Source: Desulfotignum sp.
GTDB taxonomy: Bacteria > Desulfobacterota > Desulfobacteria > Desulfobacterales > Desulfobacteraceae
Assembly: GCA_011390235.1 (NCBI GenBank)
Contig: JAABSS010000419.1
Span: forward strand, 1 to 10,845
Reading direction: 5' to 3'
Length of the DNA stretch: 10,845 nt
A program made the translations under genes and the position numbers. How positions within the stretch are numbered: position 1 is the stretch's first letter; each line of letters opens with the position of its first letter. The notes beneath the pieces were generated by a model. That model saw only the letters and a list, made by a program, of their open reading frames with translations. It did no database searches and had not been told where the DNA came from. Below, one piece after another: positions 1 to 6,996 of this stretch.

Positions 1-1393
1 TATCCCCCACACGGCTCAGGAGAATATCCTTGTCTGGAATATCTTCAAACAGGTTCATCAGCCGCATATAGTTTTCCCTGGCTGTTTTGGCCAAAGAGAG
101 TGCATAACCGGTATCCCCCATATACTGCAAAAGATCCGGTGATTCATATATCTTTTTTTCATCCACCCGGGTCACATGGTTAAATACGGATAATGCTGCG
201 TAATACTGCTTTTTTTTAAACAATGTCTTTCCATACCCGATACCGGCATCCACTATATAAGCATTGTCTGAAGGGGCTTCAAACACCTGCTTGTAAAAAT
301 CAAGGGCGTTATCAACATATCCATTTTCATCAAAAATTTCTGCCAGATAAAACAGCGCTTCCGGCCTGCCCGGATAGTTCTCATATTCCCGGACGACTAT
401 ATTGAAATATCCCCGGGCAGCAGGCATATTGTTTAAACCCATATGTATCATGCCGATGGCGGTGTAGGCAAAGGGCACATATTCTGACTGCGGATACAAA
501 ACCAGGGCATCTTGAAACATGCGCTCCGCTGTGATCAGCATAGCGAAATCATCTTTGTCGATACTTTTGTAAAATGCATAAGCCCGCAGATAATACGCCT
601 GTTCCAGACAGGCAGGATTCTGCTGCTTTATATATGCATCCAGCAGATCAAAAGCGTCTGCGTACCGCGTGTTTTTAATCAGGTCGACGGCATTGTTGAT
701 CTGCCTGTCAGTCCCGCACGCACTGGATGCGATACGCCGGTACAGATCGGAGATATCCCCCTGGAACCGGCTTTTTTCTCTTGGGGGCGGAACATAGACA
801 GATGGTGTCGGAATTTTGACGGTATTTTTTGTTTCAGCAGCCTGCCCGGTGTCAGCAGTTTGCTGTATATTTTGCTGGTCAGGCGTGGTTTTTTCTTCCG
901 GCCCGGTTTTTGGGGCAGGCTCGGTTTTTTCAACCATTTTTTCCGGCACAGGGGGTTGTTTGGCCTTTATTGCCGCCGGTTTTTTCACCCGGGCCATGGA
1001 TACAACAAACTGTGATCCGGATGCGGTAAAACCCGATGTAACCGGTCCGTGGGGAGCCCGGCTGATGACCACCACCGCCACCACATCTCCTTGCAGAGAC
1101 TCGATATTGACTGCTTCTATACCGGGCAGGTGCCGGCCCGTCACCTTTAAATCCCTTGAAACCACAGCATTCTTCAGTGCAATAAGGATTTCTTTGCTTG
1201 CAATTTGAATCACCTTGGCAGGTACTTTTTTTGTAATGGCAAACTGCACAGACAAGGGATTTTCTTTAACGGTGATATTTTGAATGACGGCCTGCCGGGC
1301 CATGGCGGTTCCGGAGAAAAAGGCCAGAAACAGACATGGCAGAAGCATCAGCCGAATCTGCTTCACTGGACTGTCAATCAACTTTTTCATCAT
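1..1393 (-). CDS. Secreted TPR protein with AMIN-like N-terminal domain (partial, C-terminus outside window)
   Basis: The reading frame is open from the ATG at 1393 to the window edge, giving 464 codons with no stop, so the C-terminus is missing. Residues 1-32 look like a Sec signal peptide: a K/R-rich start, the hydrophobic run LMLLPCLFLAFF, then a likely cleavage after AMA. Residues about 36-135 are beta-rich and resemble an AMIN domain, which in other proteins binds the cell wall or secretin pores. Residues about 136-207 form a Lys/Pro/Thr/Gln-rich linker. From about 215 onward the protein is helical, with TPR-like repeats such as AFYKSIDK, YFNIVVREYENYP, ALFYLAEIFDENG and AALSVFNHVTRV. 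It is therefore predicted to be periplasmic or outer-membrane associated, perhaps a scaffold. A sigma-54 promoter lies just upstream. A second ATG follows at once at 1390; the first has a GGGG-like ribosome site 10 bases upstream. The exact function is not recognised. Confidence 0.8.
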   Translation of the reverse strand, partial: MMKKLIDSPVKQIRLMLLPCLFLAFFSGTAMARQAVIQNITVKENPLSVQFAITKKVPAKVIQIASKEILIALKNAVVSRDLKVTGRHLPGIEAVNIESLQGDVVAVVVISRAPHGPVTSGFTASGSQFVVSMARVKKPAAIKAKQPPVPEKMVEKTEPAPKTGPEEKTTPDQQNIQQTADTGQAAETKNTVKIPTPSVYVPPPREKSRFQGDISDLYRRIASSACGTDRQINNAVDLIKNTRYADAFDLLDAYIKQQNPACLEQAYYLRAYAFYKSIDKDDFAMLITAERMFQDALVLYPQSEYVPFAYTAIGMIHMGLNNMPAARGYFNIVVREYENYPGRPEALFYLAEIFDENGYVDNALDFYKQVFEAPSDNAYIVDAGIGYGKTLFKKKQYYAALSVFNHVTRVDEKKIYESPDLLQYMGDTGYALSLAKTARENYMRLMNLFEDIPDKDILLSRVGD

Positions 1394-1449
1394 CTATACT
1401 GTACCCCAGAGATTAATGCCGTTTGCAGAATAAATCAGTAATTTATGAC

Positions 1450-1466
1450 AGCAATTTATGTGCCAA
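1450..1466 (-). promoter_or_regulatory. Sigma-54 (RpoN) -24/-12 promoter
   Basis: On the minus strand the sequence reads TTGGCAC-ATAAA-TTGCT. It matches the RpoN consensus TGGCAC-N5-TTGCW at every defined position, with GG and GC exactly 10 bases apart. It starts 12 bases after the stop codon of the sigma-54 activator gene. The predicted transcription start is near 1439, leaving a leader of about 46 bases before the ATG of the TPR gene. Confidence 0.85.
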
Positions 1467-1478
1467 AGAAACAGAACA

Positions 1479-2540
1479 TCAAAATTCAGGCATTTCCGAC
1501 TCAGGCGCAAGGTGCATTTTTTTGATTTTTTCCACCAGTGTGGTACGGTTCATTTTCAAAAGCTCCGCAGCTCTGGCTTTGATCCAGCCGGTCTCCGCAA
1601 GGGCGTGGACAATCAATGCCCGCTGGTACAGATCAACCGCTTCGGTAAACCCGATACCATTGGTGAACACAGAAGAAACACCGGGAGAATAGTGACACGA
1701 AGCCGTCTGGGTAATGCATCCCGGCAGATCATGAAGCTGAACATCAATACCTTCCACCAGAACAGCAATCCGCTCAATCATATTTTCCAGCTCCCTGATA
1801 TTGCCGGGCCACTCATAATTGATAAGGGCCTGCCTGGCCTCGCTGGAAAACTGCTTGGGCACAAAATCTTTCAGGCGGTGTAAAAGATTGTCCTGAAAAT
1901 GGTCCACAAGGGGCATCACATCTTCTCTGCGTTCCCTGAGCGGCAGTATATGAATGGGAATCACATTAAGCCGGTAAAACAGATCCTCCCTGAACCGGCC
2001 CTGGTCCATGGCACGTTCAAGATCCATGTTGGTTGCAGAGATTATCCGGATATCCACATCAATGGTCTGGGTGCCGCCAACCCTTTCAAATCGCCGTTCC
2101 TGAAGTGCCCGCAGCAGTTTCACCTGAAGTTCGGCACTCATATCCCCGATTTCATCCAGAAATATCGTGCCCTGGTCAGCGATCTCGAATCGTCCGATCC
2201 TGGCACGGTGGGCCCCTGTGAAGGCCCCTTTTTCATGTCCGAACAACTCGCTTTCAAGCAGTTCACCGGGAATGGCGCCGCAATTGATAACCACCATGGG
2301 GCCATTGCGCCGGGGACTGTTCTGGTGGATAGCCCGGGCAATCAATTCCTTTCCTGTACCGCTCTCTCCGGTTATCAGAACGGATGCATCGGATTTTGCC
2401 ACCTTTCGGGCTGTGTCCAGAACCTTTTCCAGCCCCTTGCTTACGCCGGCGATACCTGTTCTGTCAAATACCGGGATGGTATCATCCAGGTTTGCGCCGC
2501 CAGTAAAGGTGTGGCTGGTTTCAATCACGGAAGAACCCAT
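1479..2540 (-). CDS. Sigma-54-dependent transcriptional activator lacking a receiver domain
   Basis: This 353-residue protein is a bacterial enhancer-binding protein that uses ATP hydrolysis to remodel RpoN-RNA polymerase. The AAA+ domain spans about 30-265. It has Walker A GESGTGKE (58-65), the sigma-54 contact loop GAFTGA (105-110), Walker B TIFLDE (125-130), the arginine-finger region [11 protein letters not shown] (182-192) and [10 protein letters not shown] (244-253). A Fis-type helix-turn-helix lies near 310-341. Only about 30 residues precede the AAA+ domain, so there is no receiver, GAF or PAS input domain. Its ATG shares one base with the cheY stop (TAATG) and it lacks a good ribosome site, so translation is probably coupled to cheY. 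FlrC/FlbD-type flagellar activators are the likeliest relatives given the neighbours, but the family resemblance alone does not prove this. An RpoN promoter follows the gene. Confidence 0.93.
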   Translation of the reverse strand: MGSSVIETSHTFTGGANLDDTIPVFDRTGIAGVSKGLEKVLDTARKVAKSDASVLITGESGTGKELIARAIHQNSPRRNGPMVVINCGAIPGELLESELFGHEKGAFTGAHRARIGRFEIADQGTIFLDEIGDMSAELQVKLLRALQERRFERVGGTQTIDVDIRIISATNMDLERAMDQGRFREDLFYRLNVIPIHILPLRERREDVMPLVDHFQDNLLHRLKDFVPKQFSSEARQALINYEWPGNIRELENMIERIAVLVEGIDVQLHDLPGCITQTASCHYSPGVSSVFTNGIGFTEAVDLYQRALIVHALAETGWIKARAAELLKMNRTTLVEKIKKMHLAPESEMPEF

Positions 2541-2914
2541 TATTTTAAAATCTTTTCAAGTTTGTCGGAAATTGCTTCAGCTGTAAACGGTTTTACCACA
2601 TAATTGGAAACCCCTGCCTGGACCGCTTCGATAACATTTTGTTTCTGTGCTTCCGCTGTTACCATTAAAAAAGGGGTTTTTGCATATTGGGAATTTGCCC
2701 GGGCTTTTTTCAGCAATTCCAGGCCGGTCATTTTGGGCATGTTCCAGTCGGATATGATCAGATCAATGGTCTGATTTTCCATAACCTCCCAGGCAGTTGT
2801 TCCATCATCAGCTTCAACCAGATTTCGAAACCCCAGCTGCTTCAAAATATTTTTCAAAATACGGCGCATGGTAGCAAAATCGTCAACAATCAGAACCTTG
2901 ATGGATGTGTCCAT
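2540..2914 (-). CDS. cheY: CheY-type single-domain response regulator
   Basis: The 124-residue protein is one receiver domain. The residues of E. coli CheY are present with an offset of one: the acid pair D11-D12, phospho-acceptor D56 (SDWNMP), T86 (MVTAEA), Y105 and K108 (VVKPF). W57-N58 and Y105 are typical of chemotaxis CheY proteins, which bind the flagellar switch protein FliM when phosphorylated. An in-frame ATG at 2977 would add 21 residues of non-conserved sequence. The start at 2914 is preferred because AAGGAGGG lies 10 bases upstream and the protein then begins [12 protein letters not shown] as the family usually does. It lies 113 bases after the PilZ gene and overlaps the sigma-54 activator by one base. 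It could act on the motor, or as a detached receiver for that activator. Confidence 0.9.
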   Translation of the reverse strand: MDTSIKVLIVDDFATMRRILKNILKQLGFRNLVEADDGTTAWEVMENQTIDLIISDWNMPKMTGLELLKKARANSQYAKTPFLMVTAEAQKQNVIEAVQAGVSNYVVKPFTAEAISDKLEKILK

Positions 2915-2924
2915 TGCTACATTT

Positions 2925-2932
2925 CCCTCCTT
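2925..2932 (-). promoter_or_regulatory. Strong ribosome binding site of cheY
   Basis: The minus strand reads AAGGAGGG, close to a full match to the 16S rRNA anti-Shine-Dalgarno, 10 bases before the ATG at 2914. It is stronger than the sites of neighbouring genes and decides the start over the upstream ATG at 2977. If the sigma-54 activator is translated by coupling, this site sets the output of both proteins. Confidence 0.7.
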
Positions 2933-3027
2933 ATATGGATTAAAACCCCTTTTTCTGTCTTCCAGAACAGATGCCAAGAAATTTATCCACCTTTGGTTTC
3001 AAAACAGATTGCTATATCGGGTATTTT

Positions 3028-3381
3028 TCAGTCAATATCCTCAATCTGGTTATACTGTACAATTTTTTTCAAATGGGAATAGGTTTCCACATCCATGGAA
3101 TCAAAAACAATCCCTATACCTTTGGGGGTCTGGCGCACCACAGTTGCCTCCATGACCAGTTCAATTTTCTCAACAGAGCCGGTGAGACAGATCTTTACAA
3201 AACACCGGCTTCCCGGGGTGAACCGCTTGTCTGTAATGACAAAAATTCCTCTCAGACTCAGGTCTTTTGAACTGCCTTCCAGGTTTACCTGTGCATCATC
3301 CAGGCCCACTATTACCTGAATCCGGGTGGAAAAATCCACCCGGAGGTTCTTTCGCCTGTCATCCTCATGTGAAACGGTCAT
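3028..3381 (-). CDS. Single-domain PilZ protein, predicted c-di-GMP receptor
   Basis: This 117-residue protein is a lone PilZ domain. Both c-di-GMP binding motifs are intact: RxxxR as R10-K-N-L-R14 and D/NxSxxG as D40-L-S42-L-R-G45, followed by the expected beta-barrel (GIFVIT, FVKICL, VMEATVVR, GIGIVF). PilZ domains bind c-di-GMP and pass the signal to a partner protein, often in flagellar, pilus or exopolysaccharide systems. There is no membrane segment, so it is cytoplasmic. It sits between an HD-GYP regulator (80-base gap) and cheY (113-base gap). That suggests it reads the c-di-GMP pool set partly by the HD-GYP protein. Its ribosome site AAGGA is about 11 bases before the ATG. Its partner cannot be told from sequence. 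Confidence 0.9.
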   Translation of the reverse strand: MTVSHEDDRRKNLRVDFSTRIQVIVGLDDAQVNLEGSSKDLSLRGIFVITDKRFTPGSRCFVKICLTGSVEKIELVMEATVVRQTPKGIGIVFDSMDVETYSHLKKIVQYNQIEDID

Positions 3382-3461
3382 GACCCGATCATTTCCTTAT
3401 ATCCTTACATAGAAGGTTGTTTTGTGCCAAATTACCATATTTTACATGTGTGCTCAAGCCA

Positions 3462-4994
3462 TTAAAAATCATCGGGAAACTCCTGTTCAGAAACGCGTAA
3501 AAAAGCCTCCACCACCTGTGGATCAAACTGGGTACCTGAATTTTTCCGTATGATTTTAAGGACAAGGCTTTTTTCCATTTTTTTGCGGTATGCCCGGTCA
3601 GATGCCATGGCATCATAACAATCAGCCACTGCCATGATCCTGGCCAGTTTGGGAATGGCATCACTCTTGAGCCCGTCAGGATATCCTTTGCCGTCAAAGC
3701 GTTCATGGTGGTGGCGGATGATCTCCATTTCCCGGTCCCACAACCCCAGTTTGCTGATAATATCAGCCCCGATAACCGGATGTTCTTTGATTTTTTCATA
3801 TTCTTCATCTGTAAGCCGGCCTGGTTTCAAAAGGATATCATCCCTGATCCCGATTTTGCCGATATCATGAAGGCTGCCGGCAAAATTTATCACATCCAGC
3901 TCTTCTTCGGAACAGCCCATTTCCTCGGCAATCATATGGGCATACATTGCCACCCGGGTGGAATGCTTGCGCGTATAAAGATCTCTGACTTCCAGGGCGG
4001 TAACAAAGGCAAAAAGGGTGGAAAATAAATTGTCGTATATATTTTCATACAGGGCAATATTTTCAATGGCAGAAGCTGCCTTCCGGGTGATGAAATTCAT
4101 ATAATAAATATCTTTTTCACTGAAAAACCGGTCCTCCTGGAAAATAAAAGCAGATGCCACCCCGAAAATTTTGTCCCGAATTTTCAAGGGAACCACCATA
4201 AAGGAGTTCACCGGTTCATCCAGCTGGCTGATTTTTTTTGATTCCGAAACCAGGCAGGGATTTTCATCGGTGACAAGACATTCTTTCACATAAATTTTGG
4301 TTTTTTCAGGAATATCTTTTCCAAACAGACGTACAATCAGGTCACTGGTATATGCGGAAGAAGATTCAGCCACCAGCAACAATGATGCATCCTTTTCTGA
4401 CAAAATATGAAAACAAACCCTGTCTGCCTTGAGTTCTTCCACCCCTAAATCCACCACCTTATTAAAAATGCCGTGGCTGGAATCAGTGGCGGAAAAATCC
4501 TCCATTACCCGGTTCAGGGTATTGACCTCTTCCACCCGTTTGAGTAACTGGGTGTTCAATTCCTGGAGCCTGGCTTTCCTGGCCACTTCTTCCTTGAGAA
4601 TCAGGTTTTCCACAAACAGTTCGCGTTCCCGTAAAATCCGCTTTAATGTCAACTCCATCTGTTCAAGATTCACCGGTTTGATGAGATAGTCCACCACCCC
4701 GTTTTTCAAGGTTTGAATGGAATTTTCCAAAGACGGATAACCGGTCATCACCACAACCGGCAGGGTATTTTCAATCTGTCTTATTTTTTCCGCCAGTTCC
4801 AGTCCATCCATCACCGGCATGTTGATGTCTGTGAAAATGCAGGAAATATTTATGCGGTTGATAATTTCCAGGGCCTTGGCCCCGTTTTCAGCAGTATATA
4901 CCTCATATCCTTTTTTTTGGAAATATCCTTCAGTTACATCCCGGATTCCTTCTTCATCATCCACCACCAGAACTTTAATGGTATCGTCAATCAT
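3462..4994 (-). CDS. REC-GAF-HD-GYP response regulator, predicted c-di-GMP phosphodiesterase
   Basis: This 510-residue cytoplasmic protein has an N-terminal receiver (about 6-120) with D12/D13, phospho-acceptor D56 (FTDINMP), T84 and K106. Next come a helical, probably coiled-coil linker (115-165) and a GAF-like sensor region (about 168-315). The C-terminal HD-GYP domain (about 325-500) has all expected elements: H344 (KHSTRV), H376-D377 (LHDIGKIG), H405 (EHP) and HHHERFDGKGYPDG (428-441), then a conserved AVADCYDAM. HD-GYP enzymes degrade c-di-GMP to pGpG or GMP at a metal centre, and every predicted ligand is kept, so activity is likely. The cognate histidine kinase is not in the window. 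It is the first gene of the minus-strand block and precedes a PilZ gene, which pairs a signal-degrading enzyme with a signal receptor. The ribosome site is weak. Confidence 0.94.
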   Translation of the reverse strand: MIDDTIKVLVVDDEEGIRDVTEGYFQKKGYEVYTAENGAKALEIINRINISCIFTDINMPVMDGLELAEKIRQIENTLPVVVMTGYPSLENSIQTLKNGVVDYLIKPVNLEQMELTLKRILRERELFVENLILKEEVARKARLQELNTQLLKRVEEVNTLNRVMEDFSATDSSHGIFNKVVDLGVEELKADRVCFHILSEKDASLLLVAESSSAYTSDLIVRLFGKDIPEKTKIYVKECLVTDENPCLVSESKKISQLDEPVNSFMVVPLKIRDKIFGVASAFIFQEDRFFSEKDIYYMNFITRKAASAIENIALYENIYDNLFSTLFAFVTALEVRDLYTRKHSTRVAMYAHMIAEEMGCSEEELDVINFAGSLHDIGKIGIRDDILLKPGRLTDEEYEKIKEHPVIGADIISKLGLWDREMEIIRHHHERFDGKGYPDGLKSDAIPKLARIMAVADCYDAMASDRAYRKKMEKSLVLKIIRKNSGTQFDPQVVEAFLRVSEQEFPDDF

Positions 4995-5043
4995 GGTATT
5001 TTCTTATCAACCTGTTTATGAATATTGTGTTTATTTGTTTGTA

Positions 5044-5072
5044 AATGTATATGAAAGCAATGGTTTTATCAA
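5044..5072 (-). promoter_or_regulatory. Possible sigma-70 promoter for the HD-GYP gene
   Basis: On the minus strand TTGATA (5072-5067) and TACATT (5049-5044) are separated by 17 bases, about 50 bases before the HD-GYP start. The -35 matches 5 of 6 and the -10 matches 4 of 6. The region is so AT-rich that chance matches are common. No sigma-54 motif was found upstream of this gene. Confidence 0.3.
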
Positions 5073-5133
5073 TAAAAATTAAAATACAATACCCATGGCA
5101 AACACAAAGAATATAATTCTCAAATATACTATA

Positions 5134-5178
5134 AAATATAATATTTATTCTTGACATATGAAAAAAATATGAATATTT
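5134..5178. promoter_or_regulatory. Two AT-rich palindromes, possible Lrp-type operator
   Basis: Two palindromes share the same arms: AAATAT-A-ATATTT at 5134-5146 and AAATAT-GA-ATATTT at 5165-5178. Their centres are about 31.5 bases apart, close to three helical turns. The first lies just upstream of the -35 box and the second overlaps the -10 box of the promoter for the AsnC/Lrp-family gene. A further AAATAT half-site is at 5122-5127. Lrp-family proteins bind AT-rich imperfect palindromes in phase and commonly repress their own gene, so autoregulation is a reasonable inference. Confidence 0.4.
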
Positions 5179-5179
5179 T
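5151..5179 (+). promoter_or_regulatory. Sigma-70 promoter of the lrp-lysA unit
   Basis: A perfect -35 box TTGACA (5151-5156) is followed after exactly 17 bases by TATTTT (5174-5179), a 4-of-6 match to the -10 consensus. The predicted start is near 5186, about 40 bases before the regulator's ATG. This is the best housekeeping promoter in the window. Confidence 0.6.
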
Positions 5180-5227
5180 ACTAAAAATTGCCCATCCACC
5201 CCATACATTACTAACGGATGCAACGCC

Positions 5228-5686
5228 ATGGACAAAACTGATTTACACATTCTGCAGATCCTGCAGAAAAAAGCAAGAATTCCCAATGTCGAAGTTGCCA
5301 GGACCATCGGCATGGCCCCGTCCGCCGTACTGGAACGGATAAAAAAACTCGAGGCATCAGGCATTATACAAGGTTACGAGGTCCGGCTCAACCCGGAAAT
5401 GTTTACCTGTGCCATGGTGGTTTTTGTTCACATACAGGTATCGGATCCTGCCTGTTTCGATCAGACCGGCAACACCCTTGCCGCCATAGACCAGGTCCAG
5501 GAGGTCCATTATCTGGCCGGTCGGGACTGTCTGATGGCCAAACTCCGGGTGGCGGACAACAAAGAGCTGGCACATATTCTACACACCCGGATCAACAGCA
5601 TAGATGCTGTGGTGTCCACCCGGACCCACATCGTGCTTTCCACTTTTAAAGAAAGTGCCAAAATCATGCTGAACCGCACCATCTGA
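5228..5686 (+). CDS. AsnC/Lrp-family transcriptional regulator
   Basis: This 152-residue protein has the two-domain Lrp layout. An N-terminal winged helix-turn-helix (about 2-60) contains LQKKARIPNVEVARTIGM and SAVLERIKKLEASGII. A C-terminal RAM/Lrp ligand-binding domain (about 66-145) carries YLAGRDCLMAKLRV and a final strand STRTHIVLSTFKES. Members bind amino acids or related metabolites at the oligomer interface and control amino-acid genes. It ends 47 bases before lysA on the same strand with no evident terminator. The two are probably co-transcribed, and lysine, diaminopimelate or a related metabolite is a plausible ligand; this is inferred from position only. The start has only a weak ribosome site, but the protein begins at the normal place for the family (MDKTDLHILQILQ). 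Two palindromes at its promoter suggest autoregulation. Confidence 0.93.
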   Translation: MDKTDLHILQILQKKARIPNVEVARTIGMAPSAVLERIKKLEASGIIQGYEVRLNPEMFTCAMVVFVHIQVSDPACFDQTGNTLAAIDQVQEVHYLAGRDCLMAKLRVADNKELAHILHTRINSIDAVVSTRTHIVLSTFKESAKIMLNRTI

Positions 5687-5733
5687 TGCTTCTGACCATT
5701 TTCGCATAAAATACCTATTCAAGGAAATTTCCC

Positions 5734-6996
5734 ATGCCCATGTCACATGCTTTCCATAAAAGGCTTTCTGCAATCTTACCTGATATCGTCTCCTTTTTCG
5801 GCACCCCGTTTCATATCTATGATGAAACCGGTATCTGTGAAACCTGCGATACCCTTAATGCGGCATTCCGTCCCCTGGAAGGATTCAGAGAATACTTTGC
5901 CGTCAAAGCCCTGCCGAATCCTGCCATCATGAACATTGTGCGCAAAAAAGGATTTGGATTTGACTGCAGCTCTGTTCCTGAACTGGTATTGGCCCGCAAA
6001 ATCGGATCCCACGGCGAAGATATCATGTTCACTTCCAACAATACCAGTGCTGAACAGTTCCGGCAGGCCATGGGCCACAGGGGGTGCATTTTGAACCTGG
6101 ATGATATCTCTTTGATTCCAAAACTGCCCCGGGTTCCGGAACTGATCTGTTTCAGATACAATCCCGGTCCGAAACGATCCGGCAACCATATCATAGGCAA
6201 TCCTGTGGAAGCCAAATACGGGGTCAGCCATGACCAGATCCAGGCAGCCTATGAAACCGCCGTCCAGATGGGGGTCAAGCGGTTCGGCATCCACACCATG
6301 CTGGCATCCAATGAACGCAATTATACCTACATGGTTGAAACCGCGGACATGCTGCTGAAAATCATTACCGAACTTCACCAAAAACTGGGCATCACCTTTG
6401 AATTCATAAACATCGGCGGCGGCCTGGGCATTCCCTATACCCCGGAAGACACCCCCTTTGATCTGGCAGCCATGGCCGGAGGCATCATCGGGGCTTTGGC
6501 TGAATTCAAAGAAAAACACAGCTGGGCCCCCGGGCTGTATATGGAGAGCGGCCGTTATATCACAGGTCCCCACGGGGCCCTGGTCACCAGTGTCATCAAC
6601 CACAAGCACACCTACAGGGAGTATGTGGGGGTGGATGCCTCCATGTCTGCGCTCATGCGGCCGGGTATGTATGGGTCCTACCACCATGTGCATGTCCATG
6701 GAAAAGACCATCTGCCTGTATCAGGACCGGTTGACGTGGTGGGGGCTTTGTGTGAAAACAATGACAAATTTGCCATTCAGCGGCCCCTGCAGAAAACCTG
6801 TGAAGGCGATATCCTGGTGATCCATGATACCGGGGCCCACGGCCATTCCATGGGATTCAACTACAATGGCCATTTACGGCCCAAAGAACTTATGCTAAAA
6901 CAAGATGGCAGTGTTGCACTTATCCGGCGGGCTGAAACCATGGCAGATTATTTCACCACCCTGGAGTTTGTTCCCCGGGTCATGCCGGCACCATGA
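5734..6996 (+). CDS. lysA: Diaminopimelate decarboxylase (PLP fold-type III)
   Basis: This 420-residue enzyme should convert meso-2,6-diaminopimelate to L-lysine and CO2, the last step of lysine synthesis. It has the alanine-racemase-like barrel and the C-terminal beta domain of this family. Visible elements are the PLP lysine K58 in YFAVKALPNP, H187 in GIH, the phosphate-binding glycines GGG (228-230), ESGR (271-274), C340-E341 in LCENNDKF, and the late motif DTGAHGHSMGFNYNG (365-379) with Y377. Several motifs differ from the textbook E. coli-type enzyme: CENND for CESGD and DTGAH for DAGAY. The pattern resembles a LysA clade I recall from anaerobes, so a related decarboxylase activity is possible though less likely. 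AAGGAA at 5721-5726 lies 7 bases before the ATG; a second in-frame ATG occurs at 5740. The stop codon lies inside a repeat hairpin. Confidence 0.87.
   Translation: MPMSHAFHKRLSAILPDIVSFFGTPFHIYDETGICETCDTLNAAFRPLEGFREYFAVKALPNPAIMNIVRKKGFGFDCSSVPELVLARKIGSHGEDIMFTSNNTSAEQFRQAMGHRGCILNLDDISLIPKLPRVPELICFRYNPGPKRSGNHIIGNPVEAKYGVSHDQIQAAYETAVQMGVKRFGIHTMLASNERNYTYMVETADMLLKIITELHQKLGITFEFINIGGGLGIPYTPEDTPFDLAAMAGGIIGALAEFKEKHSWAPGLYMESGRYITGPHGALVTSVINHKHTYREYVGVDASMSALMRPGMYGSYHHVHVHGKDHLPVSGPVDVVGALCENNDKFAIQRPLQKTCEGDILVIHDTGAHGHSMGFNYNGHLRPKELMLKQDGSVALIRRAETMADYFTTLEFVPRVMPAP

Noticed and set aside
512..1015. Plus-strand open frame of 167 codons
   Set aside because: It is antisense to the partial TPR gene, which has a signal peptide, domain structure and promoter. 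The frame's protein has skewed composition and no recognisable motif.
2944..2975. Possible sigma-54 site TTGGCATCTGTTCTGG on the minus strand upstream of cheY
   Set aside because: The -24 half is present, but the -12 position reads GG instead of GC and the TTGC element is missing.
3378..3392. Five-codon reading frame (M-I-G-S-stop, minus strand) whose TGA overlaps the ATG of the PilZ gene
   Set aside because: It could be a leader coupled to PilZ translation, but AAGGA is only 1-2 bases before its ATG and suits the PilZ start better. So short a frame arises often by chance.
3389..3808. Minus-strand 139-codon frame overlapping the end of the HD-GYP gene
   Set aside because: It overlaps the conserved HD-GYP coding sequence in another frame and has no domain of its own.
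5776..6711. Minus-strand open frame of 311 codons opposite lysA
   Set aside because: lysA is certain from its PLP-site motifs. The antisense frame reflects codon bias and shows no domain.
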